Source of the DNA: Desulfosporosinus sp. UBA4726
Lineage (GTDB): Bacteria; Bacillota; Desulfitobacteriia; Desulfitobacteriales; Desulfitobacteriaceae
Length of the DNA: 9,157 bases
Assembly (NCBI GenBank): GCA_002404215.1
Contig: DHJG01000157.1
Location: 5,165 to 14,321, forward strand
Reading direction: 5' to 3'
Shown one piece after another: positions 1-4,989 of the stretch. Each line of letters begins with the position of its first letter. Positions within the stretch are counted from its first letter, which is position 1. The notes beneath the pieces are model-generated. The model worked only from the letters and a program-made list of their open reading frames with translations, searched no databases and had not been told where the DNA came from. The position numbers and the translations under genes are program-made.

Positions 1-501
1 TGGTTGGATGAACCAGGATTAGAAATAATTTTCAACTCCCTTAGTGCCTACAAGTCTGAAGTGGCTCAAGGTGAATACAGGACTTTCTTGTCTAAACTGC
101 CCGGCCCTAAGGGAATTCATCTATCTGGTAATCCTGATTGGTCGTTTCTCTTAAATGCAAACCTTGATATCCTTTCAGTGGATGCTTTCAGTTGGGGACA
201 CATCCTGGTGCGTTATGTCGATGAAGTTAAAGAGTTTTTAGGACGCGGGGGTATTATATCCTGGGGAATCATTCCCACCTTGACTAGCGAATTAGGTTCG
301 GAGACTGCCTATTCACTAACGGATCGTCTACTCCAATTATGGGAGTTTCTCAATCAACATGGTCTGGATGACGATATATTATTTGATCGTTCTTGGTTAG
401 CCCCATCCCGCTGCTGCCTTAGTAATGGAGATGGAACGGCGAGTATTGACCACTCCTATTCCTTATTACGAGAAGTTTCCCAAAACCTTCGTATGTGTTA
501 A
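1..501 (+). CDS. MetE/UROD-superfamily methyltransferase-like protein, C-terminal part (5' end outside window)
   Basis: This is the 3' part of a gene that enters from the left. The frame is open from base 1 (reading W-L-D-E-P-G-L), so the TTG at base 4 is an internal Leu codon, not a start. The DEPGL opening, the segment reading GIHLSGNPDW, the GIISWGIIPT strand and the late C-C pair in APSRCCLSN resemble the C-terminal barrel of cobalamin-independent methionine synthase-like proteins, a TIM-barrel fold related to uroporphyrinogen decarboxylase. In MetE the zinc is held by an HxC motif plus a late Cys. Here the first motif reads H-L-S (bases 118-126), so one expected ligand is Ser, while the late Cys pair (about bases 412-417) is kept. 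The substrate cannot be told; it may be a methyl- or corrinoid-linked transferase rather than a true methionine synthase. The next gene starts 76 bp downstream with no terminator between, so co-transcription is possible. Confidence 0.72.
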   Translation, partial: WLDEPGLEIIFNSLSAYKSEVAQGEYRTFLSKLPGPKGIHLSGNPDWSFLLNANLDILSVDAFSWGHILVRYVDEVKEFLGRGGIISWGIIPTLTSELGSETAYSLTDRLLQLWEFLNQHGLDDDILFDRSWLAPSRCCLSNGDGTASIDHSYSLLREVSQNLRMC

Positions 502-577
502 GTTACTTTAGTTCGAAACAAGAAGGTGAACGAGGTAATTACTTTATTACTAAAGAAAAAAAGGATGGTGAAATCAA

Positions 578-1132
578 ATGACTGTGATCGAAGAATTAAA
601 AGCCGAGCACCAAGCGGTCCTTTTAACAATCCGTATTTTGGAGCAAATCACGAGTAAACTGGAAAACGGTCAAGCTATAGATTCACGGCACTTAGATCAA
701 ATCCTTGAATTCCTCCAGATATTTGTCGACAAATGCCACCATGGTAAGGAGGAAAAGGTTCTTTTTCCTGCCATGGAAGAAGTGGGTATTCAAGTGGAGG
801 GTGGTCCACTCGGTGTAATGCTCTATGAGCACGAACAAGGGCGTAGTTTTGTTCAGGGTCTAAAAATTGGAGTTGAAGGCTATCGAGTCGGTAAGGTCGA
901 TGCAATAGCCCAAATCGTTGAGAATGCCCAGAAGTATAGTCGGCTTTTAGTTGCGCACATCGACAAGGAAAATGACGTCCTCTACGTGATGGCAGAACGC
1001 GTATTATCTGCTGAAAAAATGGCTGATATCGCTAAAGCATTCATTAGGATTGAGGAACTAGAAATTGGTCCGAATAAACATGAAGAATTTCACGCTACCC
1101 TGCACGCTTTAAAAGATATTTATCTTGCTTAG
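578..1132 (+). CDS. Hemerythrin HHE-domain protein
   Basis: This 184-residue cytoplasmic protein carries a non-haem di-iron four-helix bundle of the hemerythrin HHE type. Visible candidate iron ligands follow the family pattern: H11 in AEHQ, H54/H55 and E58 in CHHGKEE, H85 in YEHEQGR, and H127 with E131 in HIDKEN. Proteins of this family bind O2, or handle NO and peroxide, or store and supply iron for cluster repair; which applies here cannot be read from sequence. Length and helix layout match the single-domain bacterial HHE group. The ATG is preceded by an AAGGATGGTG purine-rich site. The gene sits 76 bp after the methyltransferase-like gene and points toward the usp gene (convergent). No CRP/FNR-type dyad is seen upstream, unlike hpp, hcp and the siroheme gene further on, so membership of that regulon is not supported by sequence even though the function would fit. 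Confidence 0.93.
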   Translation: MTVIEELKAEHQAVLLTIRILEQITSKLENGQAIDSRHLDQILEFLQIFVDKCHHGKEEKVLFPAMEEVGIQVEGGPLGVMLYEHEQGRSFVQGLKIGVEGYRVGKVDAIAQIVENAQKYSRLLVAHIDKENDVLYVMAERVLSAEKMADIAKAFIRIEELEIGPNKHEEFHATLHALKDIYLA

Positions 1133-1141
1133 TTATACTAT

Positions 1142-1189
1142 AGCTGTTCCTCAAGGAGGATACATAACTTGCAGCGTTGAGGGACAGCT
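1142..1189 (+). terminator. Imperfect hairpin after the hemerythrin gene
   Basis: AGCTGTTCCTCAA (1142-1154) pairs with TTGAGGGACAGCT (1177-1189), giving a 13-bp stem with one G-T wobble and a 22-nt loop, starting 9 bp after the stop codon. The tract that follows (TGTTTATAGG) is only partly T-rich, so it is a mediocre intrinsic terminator. The loop side holds a perfect AAGGAGG (1153-1159), discussed in the findings. Confidence 0.5.
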
Positions 1190-1341
1190 TGTTTATAGGC
1201 TTTAGCCGGCAACCGCTTGGTAACAATATAGTCTGGTATGTCTGAATTGACTCAACTGTTGAATTCATGGATCAGTATTAATAGCAAACGTGCCAATAAG
1301 TAATAAAGCCTTTAGTTGCTTATATTTTTCCGATATGTCAA

Positions 1342-1392
1342 TAAAATGATGAGGACGCTCAGAATAATCTTCTATGCGTCCTCATCATTTTA
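1342..1392 (-). terminator. Strong hairpin terminator of the hpp-usp unit
   Basis: AAAATGATGAGGACGC (1343-1358) and GCGTCCTCATCATTTT (1376-1391) are perfect inverted repeats, extended to 17 bp by the 1342/1392 pair, around a 17-nt loop. The hairpin directly follows the TAG stop of usp on the minus strand (1393-1395). The terminal A/T pairs supply T tracts on both strands, so it may also stop rightward transcription from the hemerythrin side. Confidence 0.85.
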
Positions 1393-1815
1393 CTATTTAA
1401 CAATCATGACTGGACATTCAGCTTTATTTAAAACCCGTTGGCTAACGCTCCCCAGCAAAGATCCGACAATTGGTCCGTACCCACGACTTCCCATAACGAC
1501 AAGGTCAAAATGCCCGCTCTCAATCTCTTCCAGAATAGCGGTTGCTGGATGCCCTGGCTTTTGTTTCTTCTCAATGGGAACATTACCTTTGTCAATCCCG
1601 AGAGCTTCAGTCAAAGCCTCGCTCTCATATATTCTGATTTCTTCCTGAAGTACGGTAATCCCGCTGGATAGGGTATAGCCCAATGCCTCTGGTGTATAAA
1701 CCACGTGCAGGAGGACAATTCGGGAACCAAACTCACTAGCTAAGTCTATGGCCATCTTCAATGCCCGTTGGGCTGATTCAGAAGCGTCGGTAGGAACTAA
1801 AATAGTCTTAAACAT
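1393..1815 (-). CDS. UspA-family universal stress protein (ATP-binding type)
   Basis: This 140-residue single-domain protein has the UspA alpha/beta nucleotide-binding fold. Its N-terminus FKTILVPTD matches the family start with the conserved Asp (D10). The C-terminal G-2x-G-9x-G-S motif is intact (G109, G112, G122, S123), which marks the ATP-binding subgroup. UspA proteins are soluble, usually dimeric and induced under growth arrest, oxidative or nitrosative stress; their targets are mostly unknown. The ATG at 1813-1815 has a good GGGAGTGAG site on the minus strand. It lies 52 bp downstream of the HPP gene on the same strand with no terminator between, and a strong hairpin follows its stop, so hpp-usp is probably one transcript. 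If so, the CRP/FNR-type site upstream of hpp also controls this gene. Confidence 0.96.
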   Translation of the reverse strand: MFKTILVPTDASESAQRALKMAIDLASEFGSRIVLLHVVYTPEALGYTLSSGITVLQEEIRIYESEALTEALGIDKGNVPIEKKQKPGHPATAILEEIESGHFDLVVMGSRGYGPIVGSLLGSVSQRVLNKAECPVMIVK

Positions 1816-1867
1816 TCGTACTCACTCCCTTTATATTCAAGAATAATACTTACTTACTTTGAATTGC

Positions 1868-2455
1868 TTAGTACCAGTACCTGGGGTAGTGTCTATTAGG
1901 GGATAGGTTATTGACAAGGAGTCCTATTATTACTAAAATCACCGCTCCCGACATAATAGGCGTGAAAATATAGTTTGGATGGGCTTTACTCAAAACGGCA
2001 AATAGTGCGGTTGCTCCTCCCGGTGGATGTGTCGTTTTAGTAAGCAGCATAACGACTAAAGCTAGGGCAGTACCCAAGGCAGGAGACCACCAGGTCAGTC
2101 CAAAAATCATAAATGTTGAAACGCCTGCTGTCGCTGACAGGGTATGGCCAAAAATAACATTACGGGGTTGGGACAGAGGCGCATCGGGAACTCCGTAAAT
2201 TAGCACAGCGGATGCGCCAAAAGATGCCACTACAGGAAGGGCATACTGGCGAGCAAATAAAGTGATAGCTGTTATCCCTAAAAAGGCGCCCAGCCAACTA
2301 ATGATCACGTCTAAAGGTGGCGGGGAAACAAGGGGCGCTGTCCTTTTGTAGCCTTTCATTTTGGATAGGTACCTAATCATCCAACCATGTTCCGTGGGGA
2401 TCAAGGCCTTCGCATTTTCTGAATCTGACCCATCCAAATTACTTTCTTTCTGCAA
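1868..2455 (-). CDS. HPP-family integral membrane protein
   Basis: This 195-residue membrane protein belongs to the HPP family (PF04982 type). The name motif is present as THPPGGATAL (H143-P144-P145), and PLSQPRNVIFGH (about 93-104) is the second family signature. A polar N-terminal tail (1-45) precedes about five hydrophobic segments, near 47-68, 72-89, 104-120, 124-139 and 164-184. HPP members in plants and cyanobacteria have been linked to nitrite transport; most bacterial ones are uncharacterised. The start is TTG at 2453-2455, supported by GGGAGTG 7 nt upstream on the minus strand; the first internal ATG is residue 26 and would leave this site unexplained. It heads a probable operon with usp and is divergent from hcp. 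A perfect TATAAT (2490-2495, minus) and a CRP/FNR dyad centred 41.5 bp upstream of the predicted start point to activator control. Nitrite movement linked to Hcp is an inference only. Confidence 0.93.
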   Translation of the reverse strand: MQKESNLDGSDSENAKALIPTEHGWMIRYLSKMKGYKRTAPLVSPPPLDVIISWLGAFLGITAITLFARQYALPVVASFGASAVLIYGVPDAPLSQPRNVIFGHTLSATAGVSTFMIFGLTWWSPALGTALALVVMLLTKTTHPPGGATALFAVLSKAHPNYIFTPIMSGAVILVIIGLLVNNLSPNRHYPRYWY

Positions 2456-2489
2456 TACAAATCACTCCCAGCTCAATTTCTATTACCTC

Positions 2490-2495
2490 ATTATA
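2490..2495 (-). promoter_or_regulatory. -10 box of the hpp-usp promoter
   Basis: Read on the minus strand this is a perfect TATAAT, predicting transcription start near 2483, 28 bp before the TTG start. The hexamer 17 bp upstream reads CAGCTT, not TTGACA-like, so the promoter probably needs an activator. The dyad at 2517-2532 sits exactly where a class II activator would bind (-41.5). Confidence 0.65.
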
Positions 2496-2516
2496 ACCCC
2501 GTGTTGGCTGGAAAGC

Positions 2517-2532
2517 TGTGAATGTTGTCACA
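2517..2532. promoter_or_regulatory. CRP/FNR-type operator TGTGA-N6-TCACA (hpp side)
   Basis: TGTGA (2517-2521), spacer ATGTTG, TCACA (2528-2532): a perfect 5+5 dyad of the CRP/FNR superfamily type. Its centre, 2524.5, is 41.5 bp from the start predicted by the TATAAT box of hpp. The regulator is not encoded in this window. HcpR-like proteins are known regulators of hcp in anaerobes and are the natural candidates. Confidence 0.72.
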
Positions 2533-2605
2533 CTTTATAGCCCGATTTTTCGTTGAATAGAGCCATCAGACATCATGGGTTATTAGCAATCCCCAGAAAA
2601 TGGGG

Positions 2606-2621
2606 TGTGATTTATCTCACA
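2606..2621. promoter_or_regulatory. CRP/FNR-type operator TGTGA-N6-TCACA (hcp side)
   Basis: GGTGTGA (2604-2610), spacer TTTATC, TCACACC (2617-2623): a perfect dyad with 7-bp half-sites, 89 bp from the matching site on the hpp side and 108 bp before the hcp ATG. The best -10-like hexamer nearby, TCTAAT at 2635-2640, would place the site at -33.5 rather than -41.5. Either a different start is used or the geometry is repressive. I cannot assign the hcp promoter with confidence. Confidence 0.75.
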
Positions 2622-2729
2622 CCAAAAGAATCGCTCTAATCACAGTACTACACACCGAGTTGCTGTAGACTGAATTTAGTCAAATTGAGTTACAACAAAT
2701 TCAAATAAGAATTATAGGGGGAAACAAAA

Positions 2730-4373
2730 ATGAGTATGTTTTGTTATCAGTGTCAGGAAACAGCTAAAGGAACCGGTTGTACGATCAAAGGGGTATGCGG
2801 GAAAACCGAGAATGTTGCCAAATTGCAAGATCTCTTGATGTACACTCTAAAGGGGATCGCGATTTATGCAGTTCAAGCCCGCGAACGCCACCTCATCCGT
2901 AAAGATGTTGATAAATTCATCATGGAAAGTCTCTTTAGTACGATTACGAACGCCAATTTCGATAAAAGTCGTTTTGTAGAACGAATCCAAGACGGTCTCA
3001 AACTCCGTGAAGATCTTAAACAAGCACTTCTTAGAGTGGGTGGCTCGATTCCGGAGAACTTGCACGATGCAGCAACTTGGACAGCACCCGCCGCTGAGTT
3101 TGAAGCGAAGGCCGCGCTCGTTGGCGTCTTAGCCACGGAAAACGAAGATGTTCGTTCACTCAGAGAATTGATTACCTATGGCATAAAAGGAATCGCAGCT
3201 TATGCTGAACATGCGTATACTCTGGAATACAAAGAGGCAGGCATCTTCGCCTTCGTCGAAAAGGCTTTAGCAGCTACACTTGATGACACGCTCGTTGCCG
3301 GTGACCTCGTTGCCCTTGTCTTAGAAACCGGTAAATTTGGGGTTGATGTGATGGCCTTACTTGATAAAGCAAACACCACTTCCTACGGTAATCCAGAACT
3401 CACCAAAGTAAACCTTGGGGTAAGAAATAATCCGGCCATACTGATCAGCGGTCACGATTTGAAAGACCTCGAAGAATTACTCATCCAAACCGAAGGGTCC
3501 GGCGTCGATGTCTATACACACGGCGAAATGCTCCCAGCCCACTATTATCCTGCCTTTAAGAAATATGAAAATTTCGTCGGTAACTACGGTAATTCTTGGC
3601 ATAAACAAGTCACAGAATTTGCTTCCTTCAACGGTCCAATCTTTTTGACCACGAACTGTCTCGTTCCACCAAAAGATTCCTATAAAGACCGTGTCTACAC
3701 CACCGGTGTTGTCGGCTTTGAAGGCGTTAAGCACATCGCAGACCGCGCAGACGGCAAGCCTAAGGATTTCTCCGCACTCATCGCCCATGCTAAGAAATGC
3801 CCAGCACCAACAGAAATCGAAACTGGCGAACTTGTCGGAGGATTTGCCCACAATCAAGTCATGGCCCTCGCTGACAAAGTCGTTGATGCTGTGAAAACCG
3901 GAGCTATTAAGCGTTTCTTCGTCATGGCGGGCTGTGATGGTCGCATGAAGAGTCGCGATTATTATGCCGACTTCGCAAAAGCACTGCCTAAAGACACCGT
4001 GATCCTCACGGCAGGGTGTGCAAAATACCAATATAATAAACTCAACCTAGGGGACATCGGTGGCATCCCCAGAGTTCTCGATGCCGGTCAATGTAATGAC
4101 TCCTATTCCTTAGCGGTCATCGCCTTGAAACTCAAAGAAGTTTTCGGCTTAGATGATATTAACCAACTTCCCATCTCCTACAACATCGCTTGGTACGAGC
4201 AAAAGGCGGTCATCGTCTTACTGGCGCTTCTGCACCTTGGTGTGAAGAACATTCACTTAGGACCGACGCTTCCAGGTTTCTTGTCTCCGAATGTGGTCAA
4301 TGTTTTGGTTGAGAACTTCGGTATTGCAGGGATTTCGAATGTTGAAGACGATGTCAAAATGTTCATGGCGTAA
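2730..4373 (+). CDS. hcp: Hybrid cluster protein (class I), hydroxylamine / NO reductase type
   Basis: This is a complete 547-residue Hcp (prismane) of normal class I length. The N-terminal cluster motif is C5-x2-C8-x8-C17-x5-C23, the [4Fe-4S] spacing seen in strict anaerobes rather than the longer spacing of the enterobacterial [2Fe-2S] class. All expected hybrid-cluster ligands are visible: H242, E266, C310, C402 (AGCDGR), C430 (TAGCAKY), C455 (GQCNDSYS), E490 and K492 (WYEQK). Hcp proteins reduce hydroxylamine in vitro. In E. coli, Hcp reduces NO and takes part in S-nitrosylation, so protection from reactive nitrogen species is the likely role, in the cytoplasm. A purine-rich AGGGGGAAAC site precedes the ATG. 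No hcr reductase gene follows; the siroheme/ferredoxin protein downstream, which may share its regulator, is a candidate electron partner (inference). Its many C-ending codons look unlike its AT-richer neighbours, perhaps reflecting high expression. Confidence 0.99.
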   Translation: MSMFCYQCQETAKGTGCTIKGVCGKTENVAKLQDLLMYTLKGIAIYAVQARERHLIRKDVDKFIMESLFSTITNANFDKSRFVERIQDGLKLREDLKQALLRVGGSIPENLHDAATWTAPAAEFEAKAALVGVLATENEDVRSLRELITYGIKGIAAYAEHAYTLEYKEAGIFAFVEKALAATLDDTLVAGDLVALVLETGKFGVDVMALLDKANTTSYGNPELTKVNLGVRNNPAILISGHDLKDLEELLIQTEGSGVDVYTHGEMLPAHYYPAFKKYENFVGNYGNSWHKQVTEFASFNGPIFLTTNCLVPPKDSYKDRVYTTGVVGFEGVKHIADRADGKPKDFSALIAHAKKCPAPTEIETGELVGGFAHNQVMALADKVVDAVKTGAIKRFFVMAGCDGRMKSRDYYADFAKALPKDTVILTAGCAKYQYNKLNLGDIGGIPRVLDAGQCNDSYSLAVIALKLKEVFGLDDINQLPISYNIAWYEQKAVIVLLALLHLGVKNIHLGPTLPGFLSPNVVNVLVENFGIAGISNVEDDVKMFMA

Positions 4374-4379
4374 GAGTTT

Positions 4380-4411
4380 GGGGGCATCACGAAAGTGGTG
4401 CTCCTTTCATT
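4380..4411 (+). terminator. Intrinsic terminator of hcp
   Basis: GGGGCATCAC (4381-4390), tetraloop GAAA, GTGGTGCTCC (4395-4404): a 10-bp GC-rich stem with two G-T wobbles, followed by TTTCATT, beginning 7 bp after the hcp stop. It should separate hcp from the small CxxC gene. Confidence 0.8.
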
Positions 4412-4473
4412 CTCGTAGGGTTGGGCCACAATGGGTTAAACTAACGTGCCTAAATACACGCAGAGATGTGTTT

Positions 4474-4512
4474 AGCGTCACACTAAGTGAATGGTGGCAG
4501 TGTTACACTAAG
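4474..4512 (+). repeat. Two direct copies of AGYGTYACACTAAG, a probable operator pair
   Basis: AGCGTCACACTAAG (4474-4487) and AGTGTTACACTAAG (4499-4512) match at 12 of 14 positions and start 25 bp apart. The second contains the inverted repeat AGTGT-T-ACACT, and the first sits in a weaker one (TTAGCGT-C-ACACTAA). The second copy overlaps a possible extended -10, TGT-TACACT (4501-4509). They lie just upstream of the small CxxC gene, so a repressor or metal/redox sensor site is plausible; the regulator is unknown. Confidence 0.5.
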
Positions 4513-4536
4513 AAACATAAAGGGAGGTTATTAAAA

Positions 4537-4683
4537 ATGGCAGACGTAAAAAAAGAGGCTCCTGAACTGGAGTGTGCTCATTGTGGAACAACTAGTGAAC
4601 TAACTCCAGTATTAACTTATGTCCACCAAGGTAAAGAGAAACACGTATGTATGCATTGTTTACCAATGCTCATACATGGGTAG
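4537..4683 (+). CDS. Small protein with two CxxC pairs (zinc-ribbon-like), function unknown
   Basis: I do not recognise a named family for this 48-residue protein. It has C13-x2-C16 (ECAHCGT) and C38-x2-C41 (VCMHCLP), separated by 21 residues with a polar, strand-like middle. This is the spacing expected of a small zinc ribbon or rubredoxin-like metal site. A lysine-rich N-terminus precedes it and a short hydrophobic PMLIHG tail ends it. There is no signal peptide or membrane span. The start is clear: AGGGAGG at 4521-4527 lies 9 nt before the ATG. The same frame is open upstream into hcp, but those earlier starts lack a ribosome-binding site. It follows the hcp terminator, so it probably has its own promoter, under the 14-bp repeat pair at 4474-4512. 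Being next to hcp hints at a redox, metal or NO-sensing accessory role, which is inference only. Confidence 0.8.
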   Translation: MADVKKEAPELECAHCGTTSELTPVLTYVHQGKEKHVCMHCLPMLIHG

Positions 4684-4697
4684 GAGATGCATTACGT

Positions 4698-4765
4698 ATG
4701 CGTTTTACACTAGATATGAAATTAAAGATGTGATGGAAGAAACAGAAAATGTAAGAAGGCAGTAA
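4698..4765 (+). pseudogene. Possible frameshifted N-terminal remnant of a DUF1858-like protein
   Basis: An ATG at 4698, with GGAG at 4683-4686 (11 nt before it), starts a frame reading MRFTLDMKLK and then hits TGA after one more codon (4731-4733). Adding one base in the AAA run at 4724-4726 joins it to a second frame, DVMEETENVRRQ, ending at TAA 4763-4765. The joined text (F-T-L-D-M-K-L-K-D-V-M-E-E) resembles the start of DUF1858 domains, which open with a 'T-x-D-M-T-I-x-E-V-L' pattern. A DUF1858-related redox-disulfide domain is known to occur beside hybrid cluster proteins. The cysteine-bearing half is absent; the frame runs into the hairpin at 4751-4805. At 22 residues this could be chance. 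Confidence 0.28.
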
Positions 4766-4805
4766 AGATCGGTTAATTGACAACCTATCTTTACTGCCTT
4801 CTTAT
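4751..4805 (+). terminator. Long perfect hairpin closing the hcp/small-protein region
   Basis: AAGAAGGCAGTAAAGAT (4753-4769) pairs perfectly with ATCTTTACTGCCTTCTT (4787-4803). After a single C/T mismatch, GGTT (4771-4774) pairs with AACC (4782-4785), leaving a 7-nt loop. The outer pairs 4752/4804 and 4751/4805 extend the stem. No long T tract follows on the plus strand; on the minus strand the A-rich end offers a TTACATTTTC run. It probably acts as a terminator, perhaps bidirectional. Confidence 0.7.
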
Positions 4806-4898
4806 TGGAAGTAGAGGACCAATTTGGCGTTGAACTTTAGTATGAAAGTTTTCAAAGTTTCCAGGTAGAGATAATCCTTAAATTCGAAGGTTAAAAAC

Positions 4899-4914
4899 TG
4901 TGATTTAAGCCACA
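4899..4914. promoter_or_regulatory. CRP/FNR-type operator TGTGA-N6-CCACA (siroheme gene)
   Basis: TGTGA (4899-4903), spacer TTTAAG, CCACA (4910-4914): the same dyad as the two sites near hcp, with one mismatch. Its spacer is close to the hcp-side spacer TTTATC. The centre (4906.5) is exactly 41.5 bp upstream of the start predicted from the TAAGAT box at 4936-4941. Confidence 0.6.
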
Positions 4915-4935
4915 CTCTAGAGATAGGATTTTTGT

Positions 4936-4941
4936 TAAGAT
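4936..4941 (+). promoter_or_regulatory. -10 box of the siroheme/ferredoxin gene promoter
   Basis: TAAGAT (4 of 6 to consensus) predicts transcription start near 4948, 42 bp before the GTG start. The hexamer 17 bp upstream (CACTCT) is not a -35 box, as expected for an activator-dependent promoter. Confidence 0.45.
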
Positions 4942-4989
4942 AGCCATAGCTGCTGAAAGTAGTAAATAAAATTCTCTGGGGGAATATTT

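Larger units (their letters stand above)
2456..2729. other. Divergent control region between hpp and hcp
   Basis: This 274-bp intergenic region holds both perfect TGTGA-N6-TCACA dyads and the hpp -10 box. It also has a small CCCCA-GAAAA-TGGGG hairpin (2591-2605) that touches the hcp-side dyad, and an AT-rich stretch (about 2670-2720) that probably carries the hcp promoter. I see no small gene or RNA in it. Confidence 0.6.

Noticed and set aside
1191..1330. Possible small RNA or gene between the hemerythrin and usp terminators
   Set aside because: Only short repeats such as TCAACTGTTGA are seen; no promoter, ribosome-binding site or stable fold supports a gene.
1316..1648. Plus-strand open frames opposite usp
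   Set aside because: They run through the usp terminator hairpin and usp itself, which has clear family motifs.
3477..4031. Open frame of 184 codons antisense to hcp
   Set aside because: It lies wholly inside the well-supported hcp gene; it is Cys/Phe-rich as expected of an antisense shadow and has no recognisable domain.
4239..4256. Another TGTGA...TTCAC dyad-like string inside hcp
   Set aside because: The half-sites are out of register and it lies in coding sequence, so it was not counted with the three intergenic sites.
4291..4536. Longer version of the small CxxC protein beginning inside hcp
   Set aside because: The upstream codons overlap hcp in another frame and run through the hcp terminator; the strong AGGGAGG fixes the start at 4537.
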